This document shows, in pieces, positions 1 through 8,328 of a DNA stretch of 64,000 nt. The position numbers and the translations under genes are program-made. Source of the DNA: RPRC01 sp034933285 (GTDB lineage: Bacteria; Desulfobacterota; Desulfuromonadia; Geobacterales; Geobacteraceae); contig JAYFNT010000001.1 of the NCBI GenBank assembly GCA_034933285.1, positions 53,101 to 117,100 of the forward strand. The letters run 5' to 3'. Position 1 is the stretch's first letter. Each line of letters starts with the position of its first letter. Under the pieces are notes generated by a model. That model worked only from the letters and a program-made list of their open reading frames with translations. It was not told where the DNA came from and made no database searches.

Positions 1-388
1 CCAGGCCTTTCTTCTTTTTCAAATTCCAAAGAATGCCGATCGACCCTGAAGCGAGAATGACGCTGACTCCCATGAAGACACCGCTCCCGCCCATGAAGAT
101 CCGGTATGCGCTGGTCACCACCATCGCGAACAGCGTCGGCGCAAGACCGAAGAACAACCCGGAAACGGAAAGGAGAATCGACCGGGTGTCGAAAACGACT
201 CCGGGATACCACGGCACCGTACTTATCATGACGGCAACACCGATCACTCCCAGGATAAAACCGGTGGTTGCGCGGTTCAGAGAGCCCAAGTCAGATCTGC
301 GGTTCAGGACCAGTGTGTCGTATACCAGGCAGATGGACAGCAATAAGGCGGCATTGTCGATCAGGCCTGCAAGTATGTGAAGATTCAT
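1..388 (-). CDS. N-terminus of a LytS-type 5TM receptor protein (partial)
   Basis: The reverse strand reads openly from an ATG at 388 off the left window edge (about 129 residues, C-terminus missing). A GGAG about 8 nt upstream of the ATG supports the start. The product is strongly hydrophobic with closely spaced membrane segments and contains LLLSICLVYD, DTRSILLSVSGLFFGL and MVVTSAYRIFMGG. That pattern fits the 5TMR_LYT membrane sensor domain found at the N-terminus of LytS-like histidine kinases and of GGDEF or PAS signalling proteins. The output domain lies outside the window, so its enzymatic type cannot be told. Family assignment is from recognised pattern, fairly confident. Confidence 0.75.
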   Translation of the reverse strand, partial: MNLHILAGLIDNAALLLSICLVYDTLVLNRRSDLGSLNRATTGFILGVIGVAVMISTVPWYPGVVFDTRSILLSVSGLFFGLAPTLFAMVVTSAYRIFMGGSGVFMGVSVILASGSIGILWNLKKKKGL

Positions 389-476
389 ATCCAGCGCTCC
401 GTAGCGGATTCCATCAAGTGTTTCACGAATTACTATAATGAATTAAGAAGAAGGGGGGAAGTCTTTTATTAGACTG

Positions 477-550
477 GATTCCATCTGGAAACCCGGACGA
501 TCAAACAATTGGTTTCCAACCCGGAAAGAGGTTTTTTTCTCCTTGCGGCA
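477..550 (+). repeat. Truncated copy of the dispersed structured repeat
   Basis: This stretch keeps the 5' portion of the repeat seen in full at 764-1006. It has a TCCATCTGGAAACCCGGA block, a spacer, then GGTTTCCAACCCGGAAAGAGG and a T-run followed by CTCCTTG. The remainder of the element is absent. Apart from this, the 389-1029 gap holds only the inverted repeat at 574-660 and the full repeat copy. I see no convincing gene in the gap. Confidence 0.5.
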
Positions 551-573
551 CTGGCCGTTTATTAATATCGATG

Positions 574-660
574 CTATCCTCCAAAAGAAGGCTGTTTCCG
601 AATTCGTGACGCCTTTGTCGCTGGCAGCATGTGTCAGCTTCACTTTCTTTTGGAGGATAG
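574..660. repeat. 87-bp element bounded by 16-bp perfect inverted repeats
   Basis: CTATCCTCCAAAAGAA at 574-589 is exactly complementary to TTCTTTTGGAGGATAG at 645-660, with a 55-nt interior. The length and the terminal inverted repeats resemble a small non-autonomous mobile element or a large hairpin. No transposase or clear target-site duplication was seen, so the nature of the element is open. Confidence 0.5.
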
Positions 661-763
661 GTCCGATTGATTTAGTGGTCAAGCAGCGCATTGACTCACT
701 ACTTCTAATGGAGTAATCTGATTCCTGTAGGACTTCTTTAGAATCGGCCTTCTAGGGGCATAT

Positions 764-1006
764 TTGTGTCTAACCGGAAACCCCGGAGAGGCACAAGTAG
801 GTTTCCAATTCGGTAATGAGGATTTTTTCGTCCTGACAAGGAAACCAAGGGGTTGCGCGGAGGCATACTCAGGTATGTCGCACAAGCAAGCCCGCTGGTT
901 GACACCGTCAGGGCGGACAATCCAGCCTAATCGGATTGGACAGCAAGGGCTGCCCGTCAGGGTGAGGCCAACGGCCGAATCAAAAAGACCATTTCCGGAT
1001 GGAAAC
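764..1006 (+). repeat. Dispersed structured repeat, copy A
   Basis: Full copy of a repeat also present at 28490-28663 and 51421-51689. It starts with an ACCGGAAACCCCGG block, then a GTTTCC/CGGT box at 801. A stem strand at 820-837 ending in CCTGAC pairs with GTCAGG at 907-923. Inside is a GGGGTTGCGCGG segment and a CATAC-TCAG-GTATG hairpin. A second module at 934-990 has a GGCC-AAC-GGCC hairpin (966-976). It ends in TTTCCGGATGGAAAC at 1006. Where copies differ inside stems, both sides tend to change together. The amylase-family gene starts 24 nt after the repeat ends. Confidence 0.8.
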
Positions 1007-1029
1007 AATTTACGACAGGTCACCACACA

Positions 1030-4000
1030 ATGGATCCGAAACAAAAATATTTCCCATACGAAATCCCCATAACGGGAGAAATGCTGGACAGGCTCAGGCT
1101 TGCCGGCGCTGCACGCAAGCTCGCCAGGGGGGGGGAAGCGCCGCTGGTCCCTTTCTGCAGGCTCGTTGCAGACCGCCTCAATCGCCTCGGAACAACGCGG
1201 CCGCCGGCCAGGGCAGCCGAAGTGATCCAGTTTGCGCTCCTGTCGAGGATTTTCCATTACCTGATGAGCCACTACCTGGATATCCTCCATCCCGGCATCG
1301 AACTGTCAGTCGTGAGGGATTCCGGTTTGGACCACAGGGCTGGGGATTTGTCCAAAGTTCTGACGCGATTTATCCATCTCTATCCATGCATGGATATCCT
1401 CAGCGGCAAAATCGCCGATGCCGACGCATACCTGTCATCAGATTCTCCGGACCTGGCAAAGAGAAGGAATGCCACCAGGGAGGTCCTGCTGCTCATGCTG
1501 GCTGTTGAAAACCCCGCGACAGGCGATCTCCGGGAACTGTTCGACATCGGGAAGCTGGCTGCCGGCTCACCCTTACGCAGGGTAACAAACGCTCTCGACG
1601 CGGAGTTCGGGAAAGCCCCCCTGTTTCCACCTTTCAATCTGCCCCTACTGGAGCTTCTGCGGGCTCCCGCCAGGAACTGCCCGTCTTCATTCTCCGCGCA
1701 GCTCAAGTTTATCAGGAGCCACTGGCAGCCCATCCTGCCGCCCGAACTGCTGGAGGAAATCCTGACCGCATTCGATCTGGCCCGTGAAGAAGAACGGATG
1801 CGCGGGGGCGAGCCCGGCCCGCCCGAGGTGCTCCGGTTCGGCCCGGGATCCATGGGAGCCGATGCGCAGCCAGGGGACTACCCTGAGCCCGAGCGATTTT
1901 CGGCCGACCTGGGCTGGATGCCCAACGTGGTTCTGCTGGCCAAGATGACCTATGTCTGGCTCGACCAGTTGTCCGCGATATACCGTCGATCCATCACCCG
2001 GCTCGACCAGGTCCCGGACGAGGAACTGGACACCATGGCCAAATGGGGTTTTACCGGCCTCTGGCTGATCGGCGTATGGGAGCGCTCTCCGGCCTCGCAC
2101 GCCATCAAGAAACAGAGCGGCAACTCAGATGCCATAGCTTCAGCCTACTCTCTCTTTGACTATGTCATCGCCGCCGACCTGGGCGGTGAACAAGCATTGG
2201 AGAACCTTCGGCAACGAGCCCTCAGCAGGGGGATACGGCTGGCGAGCGACATGGTCCCCAATCACACCGGACTGGATTCACGCTGGACGCGCGAGCATCC
2301 CGACTGGTTCATACAGCTGGACTACCCGCCCTATCCCGCCTACCGCTTCGACGGGCCCGACCTGTCTTCGACACCCGACATCAGCCTGCGGATCGAAGAC
2401 GGCTATTGGGACAAACGCGATGCGGCGGTCGTTTTTCAGCACCGCGACAACCACACCGGCAGGGTGAGATACATCTACCACGGCAACGACGGCACCAGCA
2501 CCCCCTGGAACGATACAGCCCAGCTGAACTACCTTCTCCCGGAAGTGAGGGAGACGGTAATCCGGACCATCCTCCACGTTGCCCGAAGCTTCCCCATCAT
2601 TCGCTTCGATGCAGCCATGACCCTTGCCAAAAAACACTTCCAGCGGCTCTGGTTTCCCCAGCCCGGCCTGGGTGGCGGCATACCCTCCAGGGCCGAACAC
2701 GCGCTGTCTCGGAAACGGTTTGATGAACTCTTCCCTGAAGAATTCTGGCGCGAGGTGGTCGACCGGGTTGCTGCGGAGGTCCCCGATACCCTCCTCCTTG
2801 CAGAAGCATTCTGGCTCATGGAAGGCTATTTCGTCCGCACTCTCGGCATGCATCGCGTATATAACAGCGCCTTCATGAACATGCTGAAGTTGGAGGAAAA
2901 CGCAAAATACCGCCAGACCATTAAGAATGTCCTGGAGTTCAACCCCGAAATACTGCAACGCTTCGTAAACTTCATGAACAACCCGGACGAGAAGACCGCC
3001 GTCGAGCAGTTCGGCAAAGAGGGCAAGTACCTCGGCGCAGCCATTCTCCTGGTCACCATGCCGGGTCTGCCCATGTTCGGACACGGTCAGGTCGAGGGTT
3101 TCACCGAGAAATACGGTATGGAGTACCGGCGGTCATACTGGAAGGAAGAAGTGGACCTCCGGCTGGTGGAAGTGCATGAAAGGCAGATCTTCCCCTTGAT
3201 GATGAGGAGAAAGCTCTTCAGCGGGGCGGCGCATTTCGTTCTTTACGACTTCTTTGCCGGCAACCGCGTGGACGAAAATGTTTTCGCTTATTCGAATTCC
3301 GACGGAGAGAATCATGCGCTGATAATATATCACAACAGGTTTGCCTCCACAGCCGGCTGGATCCGCTCCTCCTGTTCGCGCTCCGTAAAGGCGGGTTCCG
3401 GCGAAACCCGCCTGGAACAGACCGAGCTGGGCCAGGCGCTCCACGTAAATCGCGACGGCAGGTTCTACTACCGGTTCAGGGATTACGCCACGGGGCTCGA
3501 ATATCTGAGACACGGCCCGGACCTGGTGGAAAAGGGGATTTTCGTCGAATTGGAAGCCTATGAATACCACGCTTTTCTCGATTTCCGCGAAATCCGCGAC
3601 GATGACTACGGAACCTGGGGGAAATTGTGCGCCGAGTTGGGAGGCCGCCCGGTGGAAAGCCTGGACGAGGAAGTCAAACAGATCCGCTACGCCGCGACCA
3701 TTGTTTCACTGGCCGAGCTCGGTGGCCAGTTGCCCGGCCTGCTCCAGCCTCTTCTGGATTCAGCTTCACCGGAAGCCGTGAGGGCAGATGTTACGCACAA
3801 GCTGCTGTCCCAGATTCTCCCTTTCGTTTCAAACCTGAATCGCGAGACGGGAATGAATATTGATGCACGGCTCGTCGCGGATGCTTTTTCCCGGAAACTG
3901 GAAGCGGTTGCCGGAATGACTGACCTGAAAAGCCGGAGGAAAGGGGCGGCCGAAATGCGCAGCTACCTGCGCAGCCTCATCGGCAGGGGAGACAGCTTCA

Positions 4001-4518
4001 ACAGCCTGTTCCTCGTCCTTTTCCTGCTGCTTGAAACCGTCATCGCAACAGACAGCGATGGCAAACCTTGCGCTGAACCGGAGCGAGTGGTGTCAGATCT
4101 CGGACTTTACCGGGCACTGGCATCCGTTTTCACAGCGGCAACGCATATTTCAGCGGATTTCACCCCGCCATGGGGTAACGACGGTGCGCTCAAGATGATG
4201 AAGATCCTTCTTTCCGACCGGTTTCCGCTTGACAGAGTGGAGCCGATGCAGAAAAACGGCATGTCAGCCATGCTCCTGCATGACCGCGAAGTGAGGGAAT
4301 TCATCCATACCCATCACAGTGAAGGCGTGGAATGGTTCAACCGCGAGCGTTACGAAGACCTGGCCGCCTGGCTCTTCCTGTCCTCAGCTGTCAAAGCCCT
4401 GTCGAGCAGGGAAACCCGAAGGAGAGGGACCGATCTGCTGCTCCGCCTCCATGGTGTCATGACAAAAATCGTGAATGACGCGGAAAAGGCGGGATACCGC
4501 ACTGATCTCCTTTCCTGA
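1030..4518 (+). CDS. Large GH13 alpha-amylase-family protein
   Basis: Glycoside hydrolase family 13 enzyme of 1162 residues, probably acting on alpha-glucans or maltooligosaccharides; the exact substrate cannot be read. The four GH13 motifs are visible: DMVPNHTG (Asp407, His412), IIRFDAAM (nucleophile Asp527), LLAEAFW (acid/base Glu592) and a variant region IV, NFMNNPDE (Asp653). The catalytic barrel spans about residues 290-760. It is flanked by roughly 280 N-terminal and 280 C-terminal residues without a domain I recognise, so the protein is about twice the usual length. No signal peptide is evident, suggesting a cytoplasmic role in storage-glucan metabolism. The ATG at 1030 has only a weak ribosome site; ATG 1081 is an alternative. 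The 5' end abuts a dispersed repeat. Confidence 0.85.
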   Translation: MDPKQKYFPYEIPITGEMLDRLRLAGAARKLARGGEAPLVPFCRLVADRLNRLGTTRPPARAAEVIQFALLSRIFHYLMSHYLDILHPGIELSVVRDSGLDHRAGDLSKVLTRFIHLYPCMDILSGKIADADAYLSSDSPDLAKRRNATREVLLLMLAVENPATGDLRELFDIGKLAAGSPLRRVTNALDAEFGKAPLFPPFNLPLLELLRAPARNCPSSFSAQLKFIRSHWQPILPPELLEEILTAFDLAREEERMRGGEPGPPEVLRFGPGSMGADAQPGDYPEPERFSADLGWMPNVVLLAKMTYVWLDQLSAIYRRSITRLDQVPDEELDTMAKWGFTGLWLIGVWERSPASHAIKKQSGNSDAIASAYSLFDYVIAADLGGEQALENLRQRALSRGIRLASDMVPNHTGLDSRWTREHPDWFIQLDYPPYPAYRFDGPDLSSTPDISLRIEDGYWDKRDAAVVFQHRDNHTGRVRYIYHGNDGTSTPWNDTAQLNYLLPEVRETVIRTILHVARSFPIIRFDAAMTLAKKHFQRLWFPQPGLGGGIPSRAEHALSRKRFDELFPEEFWREVVDRVAAEVPDTLLLAEAFWLMEGYFVRTLGMHRVYNSAFMNMLKLEENAKYRQTIKNVLEFNPEILQRFVNFMNNPDEKTAVEQFGKEGKYLGAAILLVTMPGLPMFGHGQVEGFTEKYGMEYRRSYWKEEVDLRLVEVHERQIFPLMMRRKLFSGAAHFVLYDFFAGNRVDENVFAYSNSDGENHALIIYHNRFASTAGWIRSSCSRSVKAGSGETRLEQTELGQALHVNRDGRFYYRFRDYATGLEYLRHGPDLVEKGIFVELEAYEYHAFLDFREIRDDDYGTWGKLCAELGGRPVESLDEEVKQIRYAATIVSLAELGGQLPGLLQPLLDSASPEAVRADVTHKLLSQILPFVSNLNRETGMNIDARLVADAFSRKLEAVAGMTDLKSRRKGAAEMRSYLRSLIGRGDSFNSLFLVLFLLLETVIATDSDGKPCAEPERVVSDLGLYRALASVFTAATHISADFTPPWGNDGALKMMKILLSDRFPLDRVEPMQKNGMSAMLLHDREVREFIHTHHSEGVEWFNRERYEDLAAWLFLSSAVKALSSRETRRRGTDLLLRLHGVMTKIVNDAEKAGYRTDLLS

Positions 4519-4669
4519 CGCGTTTGCGGCAAACCGGGTCAAATGCGGCCTCGATGATGGTTTGTACTGTTTTGATCACAGTTCTGTTGAAATTTCCTAT
4601 AGCGTGTTTTCAATCTGTATGGTACATACGAAGTCTGAATAAACCTGGAACCGAAAAGGAGAGTTGAGT

Positions 4670-4894
4670 ATGAAGGTAACGGTCAAACTGTTCGCCACTT
4701 TCCGCGCCGGCCGTTTCGGTGAACAGACAAGGGAATATACTGCCAACACCACGGTGGGAGACATCCTGAAAGAACTCGACCTTCCTCTGGACGAGATCGG
4801 AGCGACCCTGATCAATCACCGTCACGTGGAAGAGGACCAGCAGCTCAAAGATGGTGATTCTTTATCCATATTCCCCCTCGTCGGTGGGGGCTGA
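4670..4894 (+). CDS. MoaD/ThiS-like sulfur-carrier protein
   Basis: Small ubiquitin-fold protein (74 residues) ending in Gly-Gly-Gly after FPLVGG, as required for adenylation and thiocarboxylation by an E1-like partner. ATG 4670 is preferred over the in-frame TTG at 4664 because AAGGAG lies 8 nt upstream of it. Two bases separate its stop from the ATG of the ThiF-like gene, so the two are almost certainly co-translated and act together. In Geobacter relatives such pairs commonly sit beside tungsten aldehyde:ferredoxin oxidoreductase genes. None is present here, so the end use (molybdopterin, tungstopterin, thiamine or another sulfur transfer) is unresolved. Confidence 0.8.
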   Translation: MKVTVKLFATFRAGRFGEQTREYTANTTVGDILKELDLPLDEIGATLINHRHVEEDQQLKDGDSLSIFPLVGGG

Positions 4895-4896
4895 AA

Positions 4897-5715
4897 ATGG
4901 AAGAGGTGAAAAATTTTCTCCTGAAGCACGCGGATGGAGACCTTTTGCCGTGGCAACACCATGTTTTCGCCTCCACCCACTTCGGTCTTTCCATCGGACA
5001 GGTTGAAAGGATCGCTCTCGAGGCGGGCCTCCTCCCCTCCCGTTACCAGCGGAACAGGAAAACCATCTCCATCGCCAACCAGCTGCGTCTTTTCCGCAGT
5101 CATGCGGCGGTCATCGGCTGCGGCGGACTTGGCGGCTATATCATCGAGCAGCTTGCCCGCCTCGGGGTGGGACGGATCACGGCCGTCGACCCGGATGTGT
5201 TCGAAGAGCACAACCTGAACCGCCAGCTGTATTCTTCACCCGCCATGCTCGGCCGACCGAAAGTGGAAGCGGCGCACAAGCGGGTCATGGAGATCAACCC
5301 CGCTGTAACGCTCTATCCCCTGAAGGTTGCCTTCAGCAAGACAAACGGATTCGAGATGCTGCAGGGAGTCGATGTGGTGATTGATGCCCTGGACAGCATA
5401 CCGGTCAGACTCGAGCTGGCCGAAGTCAGTGCCGAGGTGAATGCGCCTCTCGTGCATGGCGCCATCGGAGGCTGGTACGGTCAGGTCTCAACCCAGTTCC
5501 CCGGGGAGAACACCCTGCGCAAAATTTACAGCAGGAACACCAACGGCAAGGGCGTGGAAAAGGGCCTGGGCAACCCGTCATTCACACCGGCGGTCATCGC
5601 CAGCCTGGAAGTCGCGGAAGCCTGCAAGATCCTCACTGGCCAGGGAGTCCCCCTGAACAACAGGAAACTGCACATCAACCTGCTGGAGATGGAAATCAAC
5701 GAAATACCCTATTGA
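4897..5715 (+). CDS. ThiF/MoeB/HesA-family E1-like adenylyltransferase
   Basis: Predicted ATP-dependent activator of the C-terminal glycine of the MoaD-like protein encoded just upstream. The nucleotide-binding motif VIGCGGLGG is at about residues 70-78. It is followed by VDPDVFEEHNLNRQ, the NLNRQ arginine that contacts ATP phosphates, and DALDS. About 70 residues precede the Rossmann fold, which is longer than in plain MoeB. The zinc-binding CxxC pairs and the usual cysteine-bearing loop of MoeB are not visible, so it resembles HesA-like variants that adenylate without forming a thioester. Stop is followed by a strong hairpin at 5749-5776. Confidence 0.8.
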   Translation: MEEVKNFLLKHADGDLLPWQHHVFASTHFGLSIGQVERIALEAGLLPSRYQRNRKTISIANQLRLFRSHAAVIGCGGLGGYIIEQLARLGVGRITAVDPDVFEEHNLNRQLYSSPAMLGRPKVEAAHKRVMEINPAVTLYPLKVAFSKTNGFEMLQGVDVVIDALDSIPVRLELAEVSAEVNAPLVHGAIGGWYGQVSTQFPGENTLRKIYSRNTNGKGVEKGLGNPSFTPAVIASLEVAEACKILTGQGVPLNNRKLHINLLEMEINEIPY

Positions 5716-5748
5716 AGCCTGATTTAACGGTTTTGTCATAAGAAAAAG

Positions 5749-5776
5749 GGAAAAGCCGGGATCGTCCGGCTTTTCC
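5749..5776 (+). terminator. Hairpin terminator after the ThiF-like gene
   Basis: Perfect 11-bp stem GGAAAAGCCGG / CCGGCTTTTCC with a 6-nt loop, 33 nt after the stop codon. The downstream T-run is poor, so efficiency is uncertain. The rest of the gap to 5954 shows a short GATCGG-AC-CCGATC palindrome near 5877-5890 and nothing else I can name. Confidence 0.6.
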
Positions 5777-5954
5777 TGTATTATGCTCCATTGGGAGCGT
5801 AAAGCGCCCACCTCATTATTTAGCTCACTATCCGCTTGTCTTCTGCTGAAGTGGGAGAAAGCCGGGGCAGCAAAGGATCGGACCCGATCATTCCTCCGTC
5901 TAGAAGGCTCACGGGCCAAAAGTCCCTAACCCAAACACCAAGAAATGATCAGTA

Positions 5955-7187
5955 ATGCCGGGCGAAAGGTGGATGAAAAAGCTGATGCGCAAAACGAAGG
6001 TGATGGAATGTGCGCTACTTAGGGAAGCGGATCTTCCGCTCGAAGTGGTGATCCTGACCGTCGGCGGCATGACCATGCTGACAGCCGGAATTCTGCTTTT
6101 CCCTGTGTCTGACGGTGCGCTGCCTTTCTATGAAAACGGTTTGCATGGATTGCTTTTGATCATATTTGCCCTGCAGATGATAACGCTTGGAAAGACGCCT
6201 TTTGGCGACATGCAAAGGTCAAAGCTGTTACTTGCCGTCGGAGTGCTGATCGCGGCAGTGGGCATTGTCACCTGTTTCACCCCTGTTTTGATTCGCCTTC
6301 CCCGTGTGCTGCTGATCCTCTGTTTTGGCCCGGGCGGACTTCTGCTGCTTCTGCATATGTGTTTTGCCAAGGACAAGCTGAGAAGCTGGGCAAAATACGG
6401 GGGGATTTTCAGGCAACTGATTCTTGGATGTGGCGCGGTCCACATTCTGTCGATGCTCATCGCACTGCTTCTCTGGAAAAGGAACCTGCTTGCTGCACCC
6501 ACGACCGCTGTCGCGCTCCTGTTTTTCGGCGCGGCAATCATCTGGCTCGCAGGTGTGCTTTGGAAGATATATCACAAGTATCCTGAAGCGGAGAAACTCC
6601 CCAGTGGCAATGTCGAGCTTTCCACGGGCCAGGCAATGCTCATGCTCATGGGCGTTTTCATGCTGCTTCTGGGCGGACTGCTCGTTCCCGTAAATCTTGG
6701 CCTGCTTCCTTTCTCGGCAAACGCGCAGCTGGGCCTTTTGATGGTGATCTTCGCGGTGCAGATGCTCGCCTCCGGAAGCACCCCCATAGGCCTCTTTCCA
6801 CGCACGTGGCTGGTCATCGGCTTCGGGTTTTTGTTTGCGGCGCTGGGAATCGTGTCCTGCATCATACCCGGTATCCTGGTATTACCTTTGACTATTCTTG
6901 TCGGTGTGCTCAACATACTGGGCGGCATGATCTCGCTGGTTAAAACATGCGTTCCCCTCCTTCAGCGGAAGCAAGGCACGCCGGGCGGCCCCGTCCCACC
7001 ACCACTCGTAAAGCTTTTCGCGGCACAACTGACGATGAGCCTGTTGGCGATCATGTTCGGCGCATCCATGCTCCTCCCCGGGGTGGTCAATGGACTGGTG
7101 ACCGGAGTGATCCTTGCCGCGAACGGATGCATTCTTTTGTATCTTTTGCGTATCCTGGTCATGCTGGACAAGATGACAGGGACATAG
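5955..7187 (+). CDS. Multi-pass membrane protein with internal duplication
   Basis: Not a family I can name. The 410-residue product has about ten or more hydrophobic segments and two homologous halves. GALPFYENGLHGLLLIIFAL in the first half matches GLLPFSANAQLGLLMVIFAV in the second, and AALGIVSC in the second matches AAVGIVTC in the first. A third, more divergent copy of the helical pair may follow residue 350. A cytoplasmic-looking linker (KIYHKYPEAEKLPSG) separates the halves. The start is uncertain: ATG 5955 has little ribosome-site support, and in-frame ATGs at 5973 and 6003 are alternatives. Gene density and codon use look normal, so it is a genuine gene of unknown role. Confidence 0.7.
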   Translation: MPGERWMKKLMRKTKVMECALLREADLPLEVVILTVGGMTMLTAGILLFPVSDGALPFYENGLHGLLLIIFALQMITLGKTPFGDMQRSKLLLAVGVLIAAVGIVTCFTPVLIRLPRVLLILCFGPGGLLLLLHMCFAKDKLRSWAKYGGIFRQLILGCGAVHILSMLIALLLWKRNLLAAPTTAVALLFFGAAIIWLAGVLWKIYHKYPEAEKLPSGNVELSTGQAMLMLMGVFMLLLGGLLVPVNLGLLPFSANAQLGLLMVIFAVQMLASGSTPIGLFPRTWLVIGFGFLFAALGIVSCIIPGILVLPLTILVGVLNILGGMISLVKTCVPLLQRKQGTPGGPVPPPLVKLFAAQLTMSLLAIMFGASMLLPGVVNGLVTGVILAANGCILLYLLRILVMLDKMTGT

Positions 7188-7241
7188 AGGGGACATAGAG
7201 GGACAAGCGTCGGTAACATCCGCTTCTCACTGAAAAGAGAA

Positions 7242-7619
7242 CTATGATTCTCCCCCGGCCGATTTCACTACTTCGTCCAGCAACACGAGGGCGTCCAGTG
7301 CCGCTGGGTAGCCGGCATAAATTGCGACCTGAAGCAAGATTTCCACAATCTCTTCCCGGCTTGCACCATTCTCCATGGCCAGGGTAAAGTTGATCTTCAG
7401 CGCGTTCAGTCTTCCAAGGGAAGAAAGAATGCCTATGCTGCACAACGAACGTACCTTCAAGTCCAGGGTGCCTCGTGCCCATGTGCGCCCGAAAACAACT
7501 GAAACTACCTCCTTTTCGAAAGCCGGGCTGAGTGACCTGAACTTCTCAATAACAGCTTCGGCGCGTTCAGTGCGGAGCATCTTCCTCAATATTTCAATAC
7601 CACGTTGATAGTCATCCAT
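7242..7619 (-). CDS. Carboxymuconolactone decarboxylase-family protein
   Basis: A 125-residue protein of the carboxymuconolactone decarboxylase (CMD)/AhpD fold. It is most like the gamma-carboxymuconolactone decarboxylase branch: RGIEILRKML near the N-terminus, FGRTWARGTLDLKVRSLCSI, and LLQVAIYAGYPAALDAL at the C-terminus. An ATG at 7619 is chosen because AAAGGA lies about 7 nt upstream; the open frame extends further but the extra 21 residues are unlike the family. It is the downstream member of a pair with another CMD-fold gene at 7725-7973 on the same strand. The actual substrate is unknown; many such proteins are redox-active or decarboxylate aromatic catabolites. Confidence 0.8.
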   Translation of the reverse strand: MDDYQRGIEILRKMLRTERAEAVIEKFRSLSPAFEKEVVSVVFGRTWARGTLDLKVRSLCSIGILSSLGRLNALKINFTLAMENGASREEIVEILLQVAIYAGYPAALDALVLLDEVVKSAGGES

Positions 7620-7724
7620 TTCATATCCTTTGCTCGACCGGGAATCGGCAGTCTGCCGCAGAGGCAGGGCAAACACATGCACTGCTTGCCCTGCCCTATT
7701 GCAGGCAGATCATGGTGCGTCTTA

Positions 7725-7973
7725 TTATTTTGCAGGGGCACAGCAGGGCTCGAAATCAATTTCTCCAAATATCTCATTGGCAAAACCCTTTGCCTTTAAC
7801 GCACCGCCGTTCTTCACTTTATCCGTGGCGGCTAAAGCTTCACGCATTTCCTCGCTGGTTACGCCGGCGGCCTCCGCCTTTTTCTTGAGAAGTTCCATGC
7901 AGGGTTTGCAATTGATGGCATACGCTGCTCCGACTGAAATAAGTGCAATTGTTTTCTCGTCCAGAACGCTCAT
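7725..7973 (-). CDS. Small CMD/AhpD-fold protein with CxxC motif
   Basis: Short (82-residue) carboxymuconolactone decarboxylase-like protein. The AhpD-type redox motif CKPC lies in AINCKPCMELLKKKAE, and a further CC pair sits near the C-terminus (FEPCCAPAK). This suggests a thiol-disulfide or peroxide-related activity rather than decarboxylation. The start is ATG 7973, directly behind a GGAGG ribosome site (GGAGGTAACACC). The frame is open further upstream, but that part lacks family similarity. It is transcribed toward the second CMD-family gene. Function is inferred from the fold only. Confidence 0.75.
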   Translation of the reverse strand: MSVLDEKTIALISVGAAYAINCKPCMELLKKKAEAAGVTSEEMREALAATDKVKNGGALKAKGFANEIFGEIDFEPCCAPAK

Positions 7974-8261
7974 GGTGTTACCTCCATAGATTGAAGAATG
8001 TTTTTTTGCAGGGATTGGAAAATCCACGTATCGCACCGTCCGGAATCCAGACTTTGCTCGATAAATAAAACCTCCTTTCAAACCTGACCTGACCCTATAG
8101 ACGAATTAAAATTGAAAAAGATACATCTACGCGTTGGCATTTCCGGGAAAGACATTGGGACATGCGGCTTCAGATCAGCAAAAGGTTATATCCTCAATCT
8201 CTGTCACTGCATGAGAGACTTAACCATTCCTGCTACCTTGCACAGATTAACGTGAGGAACC

Positions 8262-8300
8262 AAAAAAGGAAAAGCCGGGCAAACCCGGCTTTTCCTTTTT
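8262..8300 (-). terminator. Bidirectional terminator after leuA
   Basis: Stem GGAAAAGCCGGG / CCCGGCTTTTCC with a 4-nt loop, flanked by A-runs and T-runs on both sides. It can end leuA transcription on the minus strand and read-through from the left. The rest of the 7974-8328 gap shows no gene. Confidence 0.85.
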
Positions 8301-8328
8301 GTTTCGTAAAGATGATCTTCAGCAACTT

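Noticed and set aside
443..691. 82-codon minus-strand frame in the 389-1029 gap
   Set aside because: It is composed of repeat boxes and the 16-bp inverted repeat, has no ribosome site and no family pattern.
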